Source: CAZHRJ01 sp964534765 (GTDB lineage Bacteria > Lindowbacteria > 2-12-FULL-62-27). Taken from it: a DNA stretch of 22,273 nt. The stretch is from the NCBI GenBank assembly GCA_964534765.1, contig CAZHRJ010000040.1, positions 1-22,273 of the forward strand. Direction: 5' to 3'. This document shows, piece by piece, positions 8,927 through 16,000 of the stretch (positions are counted from its first letter, which is position 1; every line of letters begins with the position of its first letter). Under the pieces are notes generated by a model, which saw only the letters and a program-made list of their open reading frames with translations, had not been told where the DNA came from and searched no databases. The position numbers were made by a program, and so were the translations under genes.

Positions 8927-10489
8927 ATGAGCGATACTGAGCGGCCGGGCGACCCCTGTGTTATAGTCATTTTTGGCGCGTCGGGAGATTTGTGCAAGCG
9001 CAAGCTGATCCCGGCCCTGTATAATCTCCGCATCCAGAATCTCCTCCCCGAAAACGTCGCCGTCATCGGCGTGTCCAACCGGCCCATGACCCACGAGGAG
9101 TTCCGGTCCTACATGGACGCCAATCTCAGGGAATTCGCCGATAAAAAAGTTCCGCGCGACCGCGTAGCGGAGTTCGTCAAATGCTTCTATTACCAGTCCG
9201 GCAATTTCAACGAAGACGCCGCTTACCAGGGCCTTGCGGCGCTTCTGTCGGAGGTTGACCAGCGTCACCAAACCGGCGGAAACTTTTTGTATTACCTCTC
9301 CGTCCCTCCCATATTTTTCGGGACCATCGCAAAAATGCTTGGCGCCGCGGGTCTCAATCGGGCCGCCGCGGGCGGCGGCACCGTGGACCTCACCGCCGGC
9401 AGCCCCGGCGCCGGCGGGAACGACCGGAAGGGCTGGACGCGAATCATCATTGAGAAGCCGTTTGGCCGGGACATCGACAGCTCGCGGGAATTGAACGACG
9501 AAGTCGGCCGGGTATTCAACGAGGACCAGATCTACCGGATCGACCATTACATGGGCAAGGAAACCGTCCAGAACATCATGATGTTCCGGTTCGCCAACGG
9601 CATTTTCGAGCCGATCTGGAACAACCAGTTCATCGATCACGTCCAGGTTCTCGTGGCCGAAACCCTCGGCGTCGAAGGCCGCGGCGGATACTATGACACC
9701 TCGGGGGCACTGCGGGACATCATTCAAAATCACGTCTTCCAGGTCCTGTCCGTCATGGCCATGGAACCGCCCATCAGCCTCCGGCCGGAGGATATCCGGA
9801 ACGAAAAAGTCAAAGTCATCAGCGCCATCCGACCCATGACGCCGGAGGAAATCCTCGAAAACACCGTCCGCGGCCAGTACGGACCCGGATCGATCGGCAA
9901 CGGGAATGTCCAGGGATACCGCGACGACTCGTCCGTGAATCCCAAATCCAACACCGAAACCTACTGCGCCATGAAACTCGCCGTTGACAACTGGCGCTGG
10001 GCCGGAGTCCCCTTCTACCTGCGGACCGGCAAGCGTCTTCCGCAGCGGGTGACCCAGGTCGTGCTCCAGTTTAAACGCGCTCCGAAAATGCTGTTCCGGC
10101 AAACCGACGTCGAGCACATCTCGCCGAACCGGCTGGTCATTCACATCCAGCCGCAGGAGGGGATTTCGCTGCAGTTTGAGGCCAAGGTCCCGGGTCCGGC
10201 GGTGCATCTCAAGTCAGTCCGGATGAATTTTAATTACGAGGACCATTTTCATGCGATCCCCCAGACCGGCTATGAAACGCTCATCTATGACGTCATGATT
10301 GGCGACAGCACCCTCTTCCCGCGATTCGACATGGTCGACGCCTCCTGGCAGATCGCCACTCCCATCCTCGATGTCTGGCAGAGCCTCCCCGCGCGGCATT
10401 TCCCCAACTACGCCGCCGGCGCTTGGGGGCCGGACGACGCCAACAAGCTCCTCGCGAAGGATGGGCGCAAGTGGTACATCCCGCAGTAA
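8927..10489 (+). CDS. zwf: Glucose-6-phosphate 1-dehydrogenase
   Basis: 520 residues, close to the usual bacterial length of about 490-510. The coenzyme motif FGASGDLCKRKL is at about residues 15-26, EKPFGRD follows, and the active-site RIDHYMGKE is at about 203-211. QVLVAETLGVEGRGGYYD and FYLRTGKRLP are also typical. It makes 6-phosphogluconolactone from glucose-6-P and reduces NAD(P). The ATG is 9 bp after the gnd stop with no obvious ribosome site, so coupled translation is likely. A Gly/Ala-rich insertion of about 20 residues (about 142-168) comes just before the GWTRIIIEKPFG strand and accounts for part of the extra length. Confidence 0.96.
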   Translation: MSDTERPGDPCVIVIFGASGDLCKRKLIPALYNLRIQNLLPENVAVIGVSNRPMTHEEFRSYMDANLREFADKKVPRDRVAEFVKCFYYQSGNFNEDAAYQGLAALLSEVDQRHQTGGNFLYYLSVPPIFFGTIAKMLGAAGLNRAAAGGGTVDLTAGSPGAGGNDRKGWTRIIIEKPFGRDIDSSRELNDEVGRVFNEDQIYRIDHYMGKETVQNIMMFRFANGIFEPIWNNQFIDHVQVLVAETLGVEGRGGYYDTSGALRDIIQNHVFQVLSVMAMEPPISLRPEDIRNEKVKVISAIRPMTPEEILENTVRGQYGPGSIGNGNVQGYRDDSSVNPKSNTETYCAMKLAVDNWRWAGVPFYLRTGKRLPQRVTQVVLQFKRAPKMLFRQTDVEHISPNRLVIHIQPQEGISLQFEAKVPGPAVHLKSVRMNFNYEDHFHAIPQTGYETLIYDVMIGDSTLFPRFDMVDASWQIATPILDVWQSLPARHFPNYAAGAWGPDDANKLLAKDGRKWYIPQ

Positions 10490-10499
10490 GCGCCGGAAC

Positions 10500-11480
10500 A
10501 TGATCCTAGCGGGAGACATCGGGGGAACCAAGACCAATATCGCGCTTTTTTCGCCAAAAGATATCTATCGGCCGAAATCTCTTGCGACCTACAAGAGCCG
10601 GGAAAATCCGAGTCTCGAAACCATTATCGCGGACTATCTGAATAAACATCCCGAAAAAATCGATCGGGCCTGTTTTGGGATCGCCGGCCCCATTATCAAC
10701 AACCGTTGCGAAGCCACGAATCTGCCGTGGGTGATCGACGCGAAAGTCCTCTCAAAAAAAATCAAGGGCAAACCCGTGTGGCTGCTCAATGACCTCGAGT
10801 CCAACGCATGGGGAATTCAGGTACTTAAAAAATCCGATTTCCATGTTCTCCATGACGGGGACGCGAAAGCCCGGGGCAACCGATGCGTGATCGCCGCCGG
10901 CACTGGACTCGGCGAGGCGGTGATGTTCTGGGACGGCAAATCCTACCACGCATTCGGCATTGAGGGCGGGCACTGCGATCTGGCCGCGCGGGGCGAATTG
11001 GAGATCGAGCTGGTGAAATTTCTATTGGACAAGTGGCCGGCGCATGTGAGTTGCGAGCGGGTGCTGTCGGGTCCGGGATTTAAGAACGTGTACGATTTTC
11101 TCAAATCCACAGGCCGATTTGGCCAGGAACCCGCGTGGCTTGCCGAAGAGATCCGGCAGGGCGACCCCAGCGCCGCGATCACCAGGGCCGGGTTGGCCAA
11201 AAAATCGGATTTGTGCGTCAAGACACTGGACGTTTTCGTCACGATGTACGGCGCCGAGGCCAGCAATCTGGCCCTCAAGGCCATGTCGACCGGAGGAGTT
11301 TTTATCGGGGGGGGGATAGCGCCAAAGATTATCGACAAGCTGCGGGACGGAGTCTTTATGCAGGCCTTTTTCGCCAAAGGCCGATTCCAGAATTTGCTTA
11401 AAAAAATTCCGGTCAAAGTCATTCTCAACGACAAAACGGCCCTCCTCGGCGCCGCCTATTTCGCCGCCACGCGGAAATAA
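10500..11480 (+). CDS. glk: Glucokinase (Glk family)
   Basis: 326 residues. The ATP-binding phosphate-1 motif GDIGGTKTN is at residues 5-13. FGIAGPI, NLPWVID and LLNDLESNAWGI follow, then the phosphate-2 region CVIAAGTGLGEAV, a FGIEGGHCDLA segment and RVLSGPGFKNVYDF. The lack of ROK zinc-cysteine motifs places it in the Glk family rather than ROK. It phosphorylates glucose to feed zwf and pgi. The ATG is 10 bp after zwf. The frame is open further upstream inside zwf, but the kinase begins exactly at this ATG. A run of nine G (11307-11315) encodes part of IGGGIAPK. The terminal TAA (11478-11480) is the only codon separating this frame from that of pgl. Confidence 0.95.
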   Translation: MILAGDIGGTKTNIALFSPKDIYRPKSLATYKSRENPSLETIIADYLNKHPEKIDRACFGIAGPIINNRCEATNLPWVIDAKVLSKKIKGKPVWLLNDLESNAWGIQVLKKSDFHVLHDGDAKARGNRCVIAAGTGLGEAVMFWDGKSYHAFGIEGGHCDLAARGELEIELVKFLLDKWPAHVSCERVLSGPGFKNVYDFLKSTGRFGQEPAWLAEEIRQGDPSAAITRAGLAKKSDLCVKTLDVFVTMYGAEASNLALKAMSTGGVFIGGGIAPKIIDKLRDGVFMQAFFAKGRFQNLLKKIPVKVILNDKTALLGAAYFAATRK

Positions 11481-11483
11481 CCC

Positions 11484-12251
11484 ATCACCCAAATCGACGT
11501 CACGGTCTGCGCGTCGCCCGAGGAGATTTCCCGGCGGGCTGCGGAGATCTTCGTCGAGGCCGTATCGGCCGCGTCGGATCGTTTTTCAGTCGCCCTGGCG
11601 GGCGGGTCGACTCCCAGGGGCCTGTACGCTCTCCTGGCCGCCGATGACTTTCGGAACCGCGTGGACTGGAAAAAAGTCCAAATCTTTTTCGGTGACGAGC
11701 GCTGTGTTCCGCCCGAAAGCGATTACAGCAACTTCCGCACTGCCAACTCATCCTTGCTGATGCACGTTGCCCTTTCGCCCCGGCAGATTTACCGCATCCG
11801 GGGGGAGGCGCCTCCCAACATCGCGGCGGCCGAGTATGAGGGAACGCTGCTCCGGGTATTCGGGCAATCGGACCAGGAGCCGTTTCCCCGATTCGATTTG
11901 ATTCTCCTTGGAATGGGTCCGGACGGCCACACGGCGTCGCTTTTTCCCGGCAGCGGCGCGCTCACGGAGCGTAAGCGGTGGGTGGTGGCCAATGAGGTTG
12001 AAAAGTTCAAGGACACGTCAATTCCATGGCAGAGGGTGACGATGACCTATCCCGTCCTGAACGCCGCCGCCCATGTATTGTTCATGGCGGCCGGGGCCGA
12101 CAAGGCTGACGCTCTGTATGAGGTTCTTCACGGCGCCCCAAATTCTGATCTTTATCCGTCCCAGGGAGTTGGGCCGGCTGCCGGAAGGCTGACCTGGCTG
12201 GTTGATCCGGATGCCGCTCGGAAATTGCCTCCATCGGTTGTGGGTGGTTAA
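11484..12251 (+). CDS. pgl: 6-phosphogluconolactonase (start codon uncertain)
   Basis: About 255 residues of DevB/SOL-type lactonase: SPEEISRRAAEIFVEA near the N-terminus, then RFSVALAGGSTPRGLYALL, FFGDERCVPPESDYSN, and LILLGMGPDGHTASLFPG. It hydrolyses the zwf product to 6-phosphogluconate and so completes the oxidative branch here. Homology-like sequence starts just after the glk stop, but codons from 11481 to 11660 contain no ATG, GTG or TTG. The listed start is an ATC at 11484 preceded by GGAA at about 7 bases. The first ordinary start, GTG at 11661, would remove the GGSTP substrate-binding motif. Either an AUC start, read-through of the glk TAA giving a Glk-Pgl fusion, or a base error explains this. 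The protein itself is clear. Confidence 0.85.
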   Translation: MTQIDVTVCASPEEISRRAAEIFVEAVSAASDRFSVALAGGSTPRGLYALLAADDFRNRVDWKKVQIFFGDERCVPPESDYSNFRTANSSLLMHVALSPRQIYRIRGEAPPNIAAAEYEGTLLRVFGQSDQEPFPRFDLILLGMGPDGHTASLFPGSGALTERKRWVVANEVEKFKDTSIPWQRVTMTYPVLNAAAHVLFMAAGADKADALYEVLHGAPNSDLYPSQGVGPAAGRLTWLVDPDAARKLPPSVVGG

Positions 12252-12321
12252 AAAGGGTGTTGCTTTCGGCGCCGCCTACGCCGTCTACCGCTGCCGATTG
12301 CTGTGACTCCATTCGCCCGAC

Positions 12322-12337
12322 TGTGATCTAGATCACA
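12322..12337. promoter_or_regulatory. Perfect CRP-type operator
   Basis: TGTGATCTAGATCACA is a perfect 16-bp palindrome and matches the TGTGA-N6-TCACA consensus of CRP-family cyclic-AMP receptor proteins in all ten key bases, including the TCTAGA core of the ideal site. It sits just upstream of the TTGACT box and some 300 bp before the retropepsin-like gene. That any CRP-family regulator exists in this organism is inferred. Confidence 0.75.
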
Positions 12338-12347
12338 AACATTTTTC

Positions 12348-12376
12348 TTGACTTATACGAGGCCTGCGGGTAACCT
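12348..12376 (+). promoter_or_regulatory. Possible promoter next to the CRP-type site
   Basis: TTGACT (12348-12353) matches the -35 consensus in five of six positions. At 17 bases spacing the -10 is the poor TAACCT (12371-12376). An alternative -10-like TATACG is at 12354-12359 and would make the promoter depend on the upstream CRP-type site rather than on a -35 box. Either way transcription would start near 12366-12383 and run into the structured leader. A weak core promoter beside a perfect activator site fits activator dependence. Confidence 0.45.
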
Positions 12377-12387
12377 CTAGGGGCATT

Positions 12388-12443
12388 AACCGAGGGGTCG
12401 GTTCCTGCCGATAGTACATTTGTGTATATATTCGGGGGCAGGA
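12388..12443 (+). ncRNA. Paired RNA hairpins in the leader
   Basis: Two adjacent hairpins. AACCGA-GGGG-TCGGTT (12388-12403) is a perfect six-pair stem with a GGGG loop. It is followed by TCCTGCC (12403-12409) pairing with GGCAGGA (12437-12443). Inside the second are a GA/UC continuation across a GGG bulge and a small TACA-TTTG-TGTA tip. The two stems share base 12403, so the outer pair of one must open. Together with the hairpin at 12497-12538 they suggest a structured 5' leader or small RNA. I could not match it to a known riboswitch class. Confidence 0.45.
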
Positions 12444-12446
12444 CTC

Positions 12447-12512
12447 ATGGATAAGGTACCGATGCAGGAAGACGGCTCCGGTTTGTGCAGGGTTTTAAGC
12501 TTTTCCGACTGA
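12447..12512 (+). CDS. Possible 21-residue leader peptide
   Basis: A short ORF, MDKVPMQEDGSGLCRVLSFSD, starts three bases after the second hairpin. AGGA (part of GGCAGGACTC) lies a few bases upstream of the ATG, so the likely ribosome site is inside the hairpin stem at 12437-12443. Its last codons and stop fall in the next large hairpin at 12497-12538. That arrangement would suit a translation-dependent attenuator, but the peptide has no diagnostic run of one amino acid and may be chance. Confidence 0.25.
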   Translation: MDKVPMQEDGSGLCRVLSFSD

Positions 12513-12538
12513 TAGACAGGGCATTTGTCGGAGGGCTT
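12497..12538 (+). ncRNA. Large imperfect RNA hairpin in the leader
   Basis: AAGCTTTTCCGAC (12497-12509) pairs with GTCGGAGGGCTT (12527-12538): twelve pairs including G-U, one bulged U and a 17-base loop. No U-run follows, so it is not a standard intrinsic terminator. A smaller GGGTG-TCC-CACCC hairpin comes immediately after (about 12542-12554), just before the second CRP-type site. Confidence 0.4.
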
Positions 12539-12561
12539 GGGGTGTCCCACCCACTACTGAC

Positions 12562-12577
12562 TGTGATCCAGAGCACA
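12562..12577. promoter_or_regulatory. Second CRP-type site, one mismatch
   Basis: TGTGATCCAGAGCACA differs from the TGTGA-N6-TCACA consensus in one key base. It lies 240 bp after the perfect site and 57 bp before the ATG at 12634. No good -35/-10 pair is visible downstream of it, so it could act as a repressor site, support looping with the first site, or serve a second weak promoter. Confidence 0.55.
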
Positions 12578-12633
12578 TCCCTATACAAAAGTATTGTTCG
12601 CATCTATCACAGCCTGTCGCCGTCAGCCCCGTC

Positions 12634-13029
12634 ATGAGCAAGCCGATTCAGGACATGGAGATCACAACTCTGGAAGGTGGGTCGGCTCATTTTAAGGTGG
12701 TTCTGGATAGGGGATCGTATTACACCATCGTCCGGCAAGATCGTCTGCCGAAAGAGGCGGCCATCTGGTTGTTCAAGGAACCTCGAATACTGGGGACGGC
12801 GGCAAAGGGCGGCAAACTCACCGCGGTGGGATTGCTTCATCTGCAGATCAAACTCGCCGGCCACGAAATTGAGGACGAAGCGTTTGTGTCTCCAGAATTG
12901 AATCAGGATATGCTGCTGGGCGCCAAAACGATGCAGGCTTGGGACATCAGCGTCAAAAACAAAAACGGCCACACTGAAATTCTCGTGGGCCGCGACATGC
13001 ACGACCCCGATATCCAGGAGGTCGACTGA
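12634..13029 (+). CDS. Retropepsin-like (clan AA) small protein with altered DTG motif
   Basis: 131 residues. The layout follows single-domain retropepsin-like aspartyl proteases: FKVVLDRGSYYTIV at about 20-33 where the catalytic D-T/S-G loop should be, a central glycine-rich flap-like part (GTAAKGGKLTAVG), a strand pair LHLQIKLAGHEIEDEAFV, and the hydrophobic-hydrophobic-Gly motif DMLLGAKTMQAWDI. The Asp (residue 25) and Gly (27) are kept but the middle residue is Arg (AGG), one base from the usual Thr (ACG), so activity is doubtful. No signal peptide is seen, so it should be cytoplasmic. The ATG has no clear ribosome site. Its stop overlaps the start of the giant gene (TGATG), so the two are co-translated. 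What it does for the giant protein is unknown. Confidence 0.65.
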   Translation: MSKPIQDMEITTLEGGSAHFKVVLDRGSYYTIVRQDRLPKEAAIWLFKEPRILGTAAKGGKLTAVGLLHLQIKLAGHEIEDEAFVSPELNQDMLLGAKTMQAWDISVKNKNGHTEILVGRDMHDPDIQEVD

Positions 13030-16000
13030 TGTCAATCCTTCAACGGCTGACTCCACAGGCGATGCTGAAATTCAACACGGCTCCGAATACATTGTTAAAG
13101 AATGACCCCTTCTCGCTTCGTTTTTTCAACAATTCAACGCCTGGCACCATGGCCTCCCCACCGAATAACTTAACAACTTACGGTCTGACCCTCGCATTCC
13201 CCCGTCGCGCCCCCCGCCGGTCCATGGGGTTGTCCGCCTTGTTGTTACTTTTCACTTTCCACTTTCCACTTTCCACTGCCTCCGCAGCCCCCAACACCTG
13301 GTCCACCCTCGCCGCCTCGCCGGCCACCGTGAATCCTGGCGGCGCATTGGTGTATCCGGGATCGGGCGACACGATTTATGCTTTCGGAGGTAATCTTACC
13401 ACCAACTTCTGGGCGTATTCCATCAAAAATAACACATGGACAACGATGGCGGCCGCTCCGGCTACCGTGAAGTTTGGCGGATCGCTGGTGTATCCCGGAT
13501 CGGGCGACACGATTTATGGTTTCAGAGGTGATGCCTTCACCGACTTCTGGGCGTATTCCATTACAAATAACACATGGACAACGAGGGCGGCCGCCCCGGC
13601 CGTCGTGGAAGGTGGTGGATCGTTGGTGTATCCCGGTTCGGGTGACACGATTTATGCTTTCAGAGGGAATACGTCCACCAACTTCTGGGCGTATTCAATC
13701 ACCAATAACACATGGGAGACCAAGGTGGCCGCCCCGTCCCCCGTGAATAATGGCGGCGCACTGGGGTATCCTGGTTCGGGCGACACGATCTACGCTTTCG
13801 GAGGTAATGGCAGCACCAACTTCTGGGCGTATTCCATCAAGAATAACGCATGGACAACGATGGCGGCCGCCCCGGCCGGCGTGGATTTTGGCGGATCGTT
13901 GGTGCATCCCGGTTCCGGTGACACGATTTATGCTTTCGGAGGTAATCTCACCACCAACTTCTGGGCGTATTCCATCACCAACAACATATGGGAAACGAAG
14001 GCGGCCGCCCCCGCCAGCGTGAATGGTGGTGCGTTGGTGTATCCCGGTTCGGGCGACACGATTTATGCTTTCAGAGGCAATATCACCACCACCTTCTGGG
14101 GCTACACGGTTCCCTTTTATTCCGGCCCGACGTGGTACGTGAACGACGGGTCGACCACAGGCGACACGTTCACAACCGCCGTCGGCGACACCACCGGGGA
14201 CGGTTCGTCCGGGCGGCCGTTTTTGACGATCACGAAGGCGCTGACGAAAGCGAAGCCGGGCGACACGATTTACATCGACGCCGGGCTTTACACCGAAACC
14301 GTCGTCATCAACACCGACAACATCGCGCTGATCGGCAAGGACTCCGGCGCGACGGTGATCGACCCGCCGGGGATTAATTCGACGGCCGGCCTCTACGGCA
14401 TCTACGCCGACACTCAGGTTGGCCTTTTGATCAAAACCCTCGGCGTGACAGGGGCGTACGACGGAATTCTATTCGACAACGTGGACAATTCGAGAATCGA
14501 AAGCGACAGCGCAAGCGAATGCGGCAACAACGGCGTTTTTCTCCGCGCCAGTTCAGAATCCAATACAATCACCAGGAATACGACCATGTCGAATACGAGG
14601 GGCATCTATCTGGATGGGAGTACGAACAACACGGTGACGAGCAACACGGCCAATTCGAATTCGGCCAACGGCATGGTTATCGGTTCGGGATCGAACACCA
14701 ACACGGTGACGGGCAACACAGCCAGTTCCAATTCGACACACGGCATCTACATGTCCGGGAGTTCGAACAATATGCTGACGAGCAACACAGCCAGTTCGAA
14801 TACGCAGCATGGCGTCTATCTGTCTTCGAGTTCGAACAACACCGTTGTTCAAAACGATCTCAGAAACAACACCAAATATCAGGTCTATATCGATTTTACC
14901 TCCTCCTCCGACACCGTCCAGAAAAACAACATCATTCCGTCGGGAACGAATCCCGACAGCGGCGTCTACAACGCATCGACCGTTGCCGGCAACAAATTCA
15001 CCTTCACCCGCAACTGGTGGAACACGTCGGACGAGGACAAGATCGCGAAGATGATCAGTCAGCCGTCCAACGGCGATTCGATCGTGTGGAGGCCTTTCCG
15101 CCTGGGTCAGGTCGACACCGCTCCCGGCGCCGACACGACCGCGCCGGGCAAGCCTCTTTCCGTGACGCTCGACACGAACGTCTCGGGGCAGATCAAGGTT
15201 TCATGGACGGCGCCGGCTTTGAACGAAGAAACCAACGGCGGCTCGGTCGGGTTTAACGGGGTGACGATCTACCGGCTGGTCAACACGCCCGATACGACCC
15301 ACTGGGCGAATATGGCCAACGAGGTCAAGATGACCGGCCCTGCTGATTCCTTCTGGATCGACACCGCCGTCTCCGGCGGCAACACCTACTACTACCGCTT
15401 GACTTCGCATGACACCGCGCCGATCGAAAATGAGTCCTTCTTCACCGACACCCTCGCGACCCAGCCCAAATCATTCATCGACAACGGCGCCAGCGTTGTG
15501 TATGTATCGAATCTCGGCGACAGCAGCGACCCCGCAACTGCGGTGCCGGGGAAGGCCTTCCCGGACATCTCCCACGCGATGAGCGCGCTCGATCCGGCCA
15601 ACGGCTGGGACACGGTCGTCGTATACAACGTCAGCGCCGGTGACTCATACTTCTACAACTCCACAGTTGATATGGACACAGGAGTCACGCTGATTTCCTA
15701 CAAGGCACTGGCCGGAGTCGACACCGGCGGCGGGTCTGACACGTACGCCCGGATCTACATGAACAGCATCCAGACGCTCTTCAAAGGTTTTCCGAACGCC
15801 CGGGTTGAGGGATTCACGCTGATTGGATCGGCGCTCATGTCAGGCACTCTGATCGGCGTCAAAGCCGCCGACGACATGATCATCCGGCGCAATCATTTCC
15901 GTTACTGGCCCCGGGCGATCCAGGTGCCCGCCGCGATTTCGCGCGTGACGATCGACAGCAACACCGTGGCCCTGGCCGGATCATCGAGTTTCGTCCCGTT

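Larger units (their letters stand above)
12252..12633. other. Non-coding leader region upstream of the giant-gene operon
   Basis: A gap of 382 bp without a convincing long gene. Its first 70 bases hold a small CGGCGCCG palindrome but no U-tract terminator for the sugar operon. The rest contains two CRP-type palindromes at 12322 and 12562, a TTGACT box, three strong RNA hairpins and a 21-codon ORF, listed separately. Base composition is less GC-rich than in the neighbouring genes around 12336-12435, as expected for a promoter and leader. Confidence 0.6.

Noticed and set aside
8465..10207. 580-residue minus-strand open frame
   Set aside because: Lies antisense to gnd and zwf, which carry complete catalytic motifs. 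Typical GC-rich reverse-frame artefact.
11661..12251. GTG 11661 as the pgl start
   Set aside because: It would delete the GGSTP motif and some 60 conserved-looking residues that are present in frame upstream.
12380..12540. Leader as a c-di-GMP (GEMM) riboswitch
   Set aside because: The conserved core words of that class are absent on both strands.
13253..13277. Heptamer tract as a CRISPR or REP element
   Set aside because: The units are seven bases without spacers or dyad symmetry, so it is a simple tandem repeat.
13474..14022. Two plus-strand ORFs of 90 residues with similar repeats (MADRWCIPDRATRF type)
   Set aside because: They are the kelch DNA repeats read in another frame. The periodic similarity reflects the 138-bp repeat.
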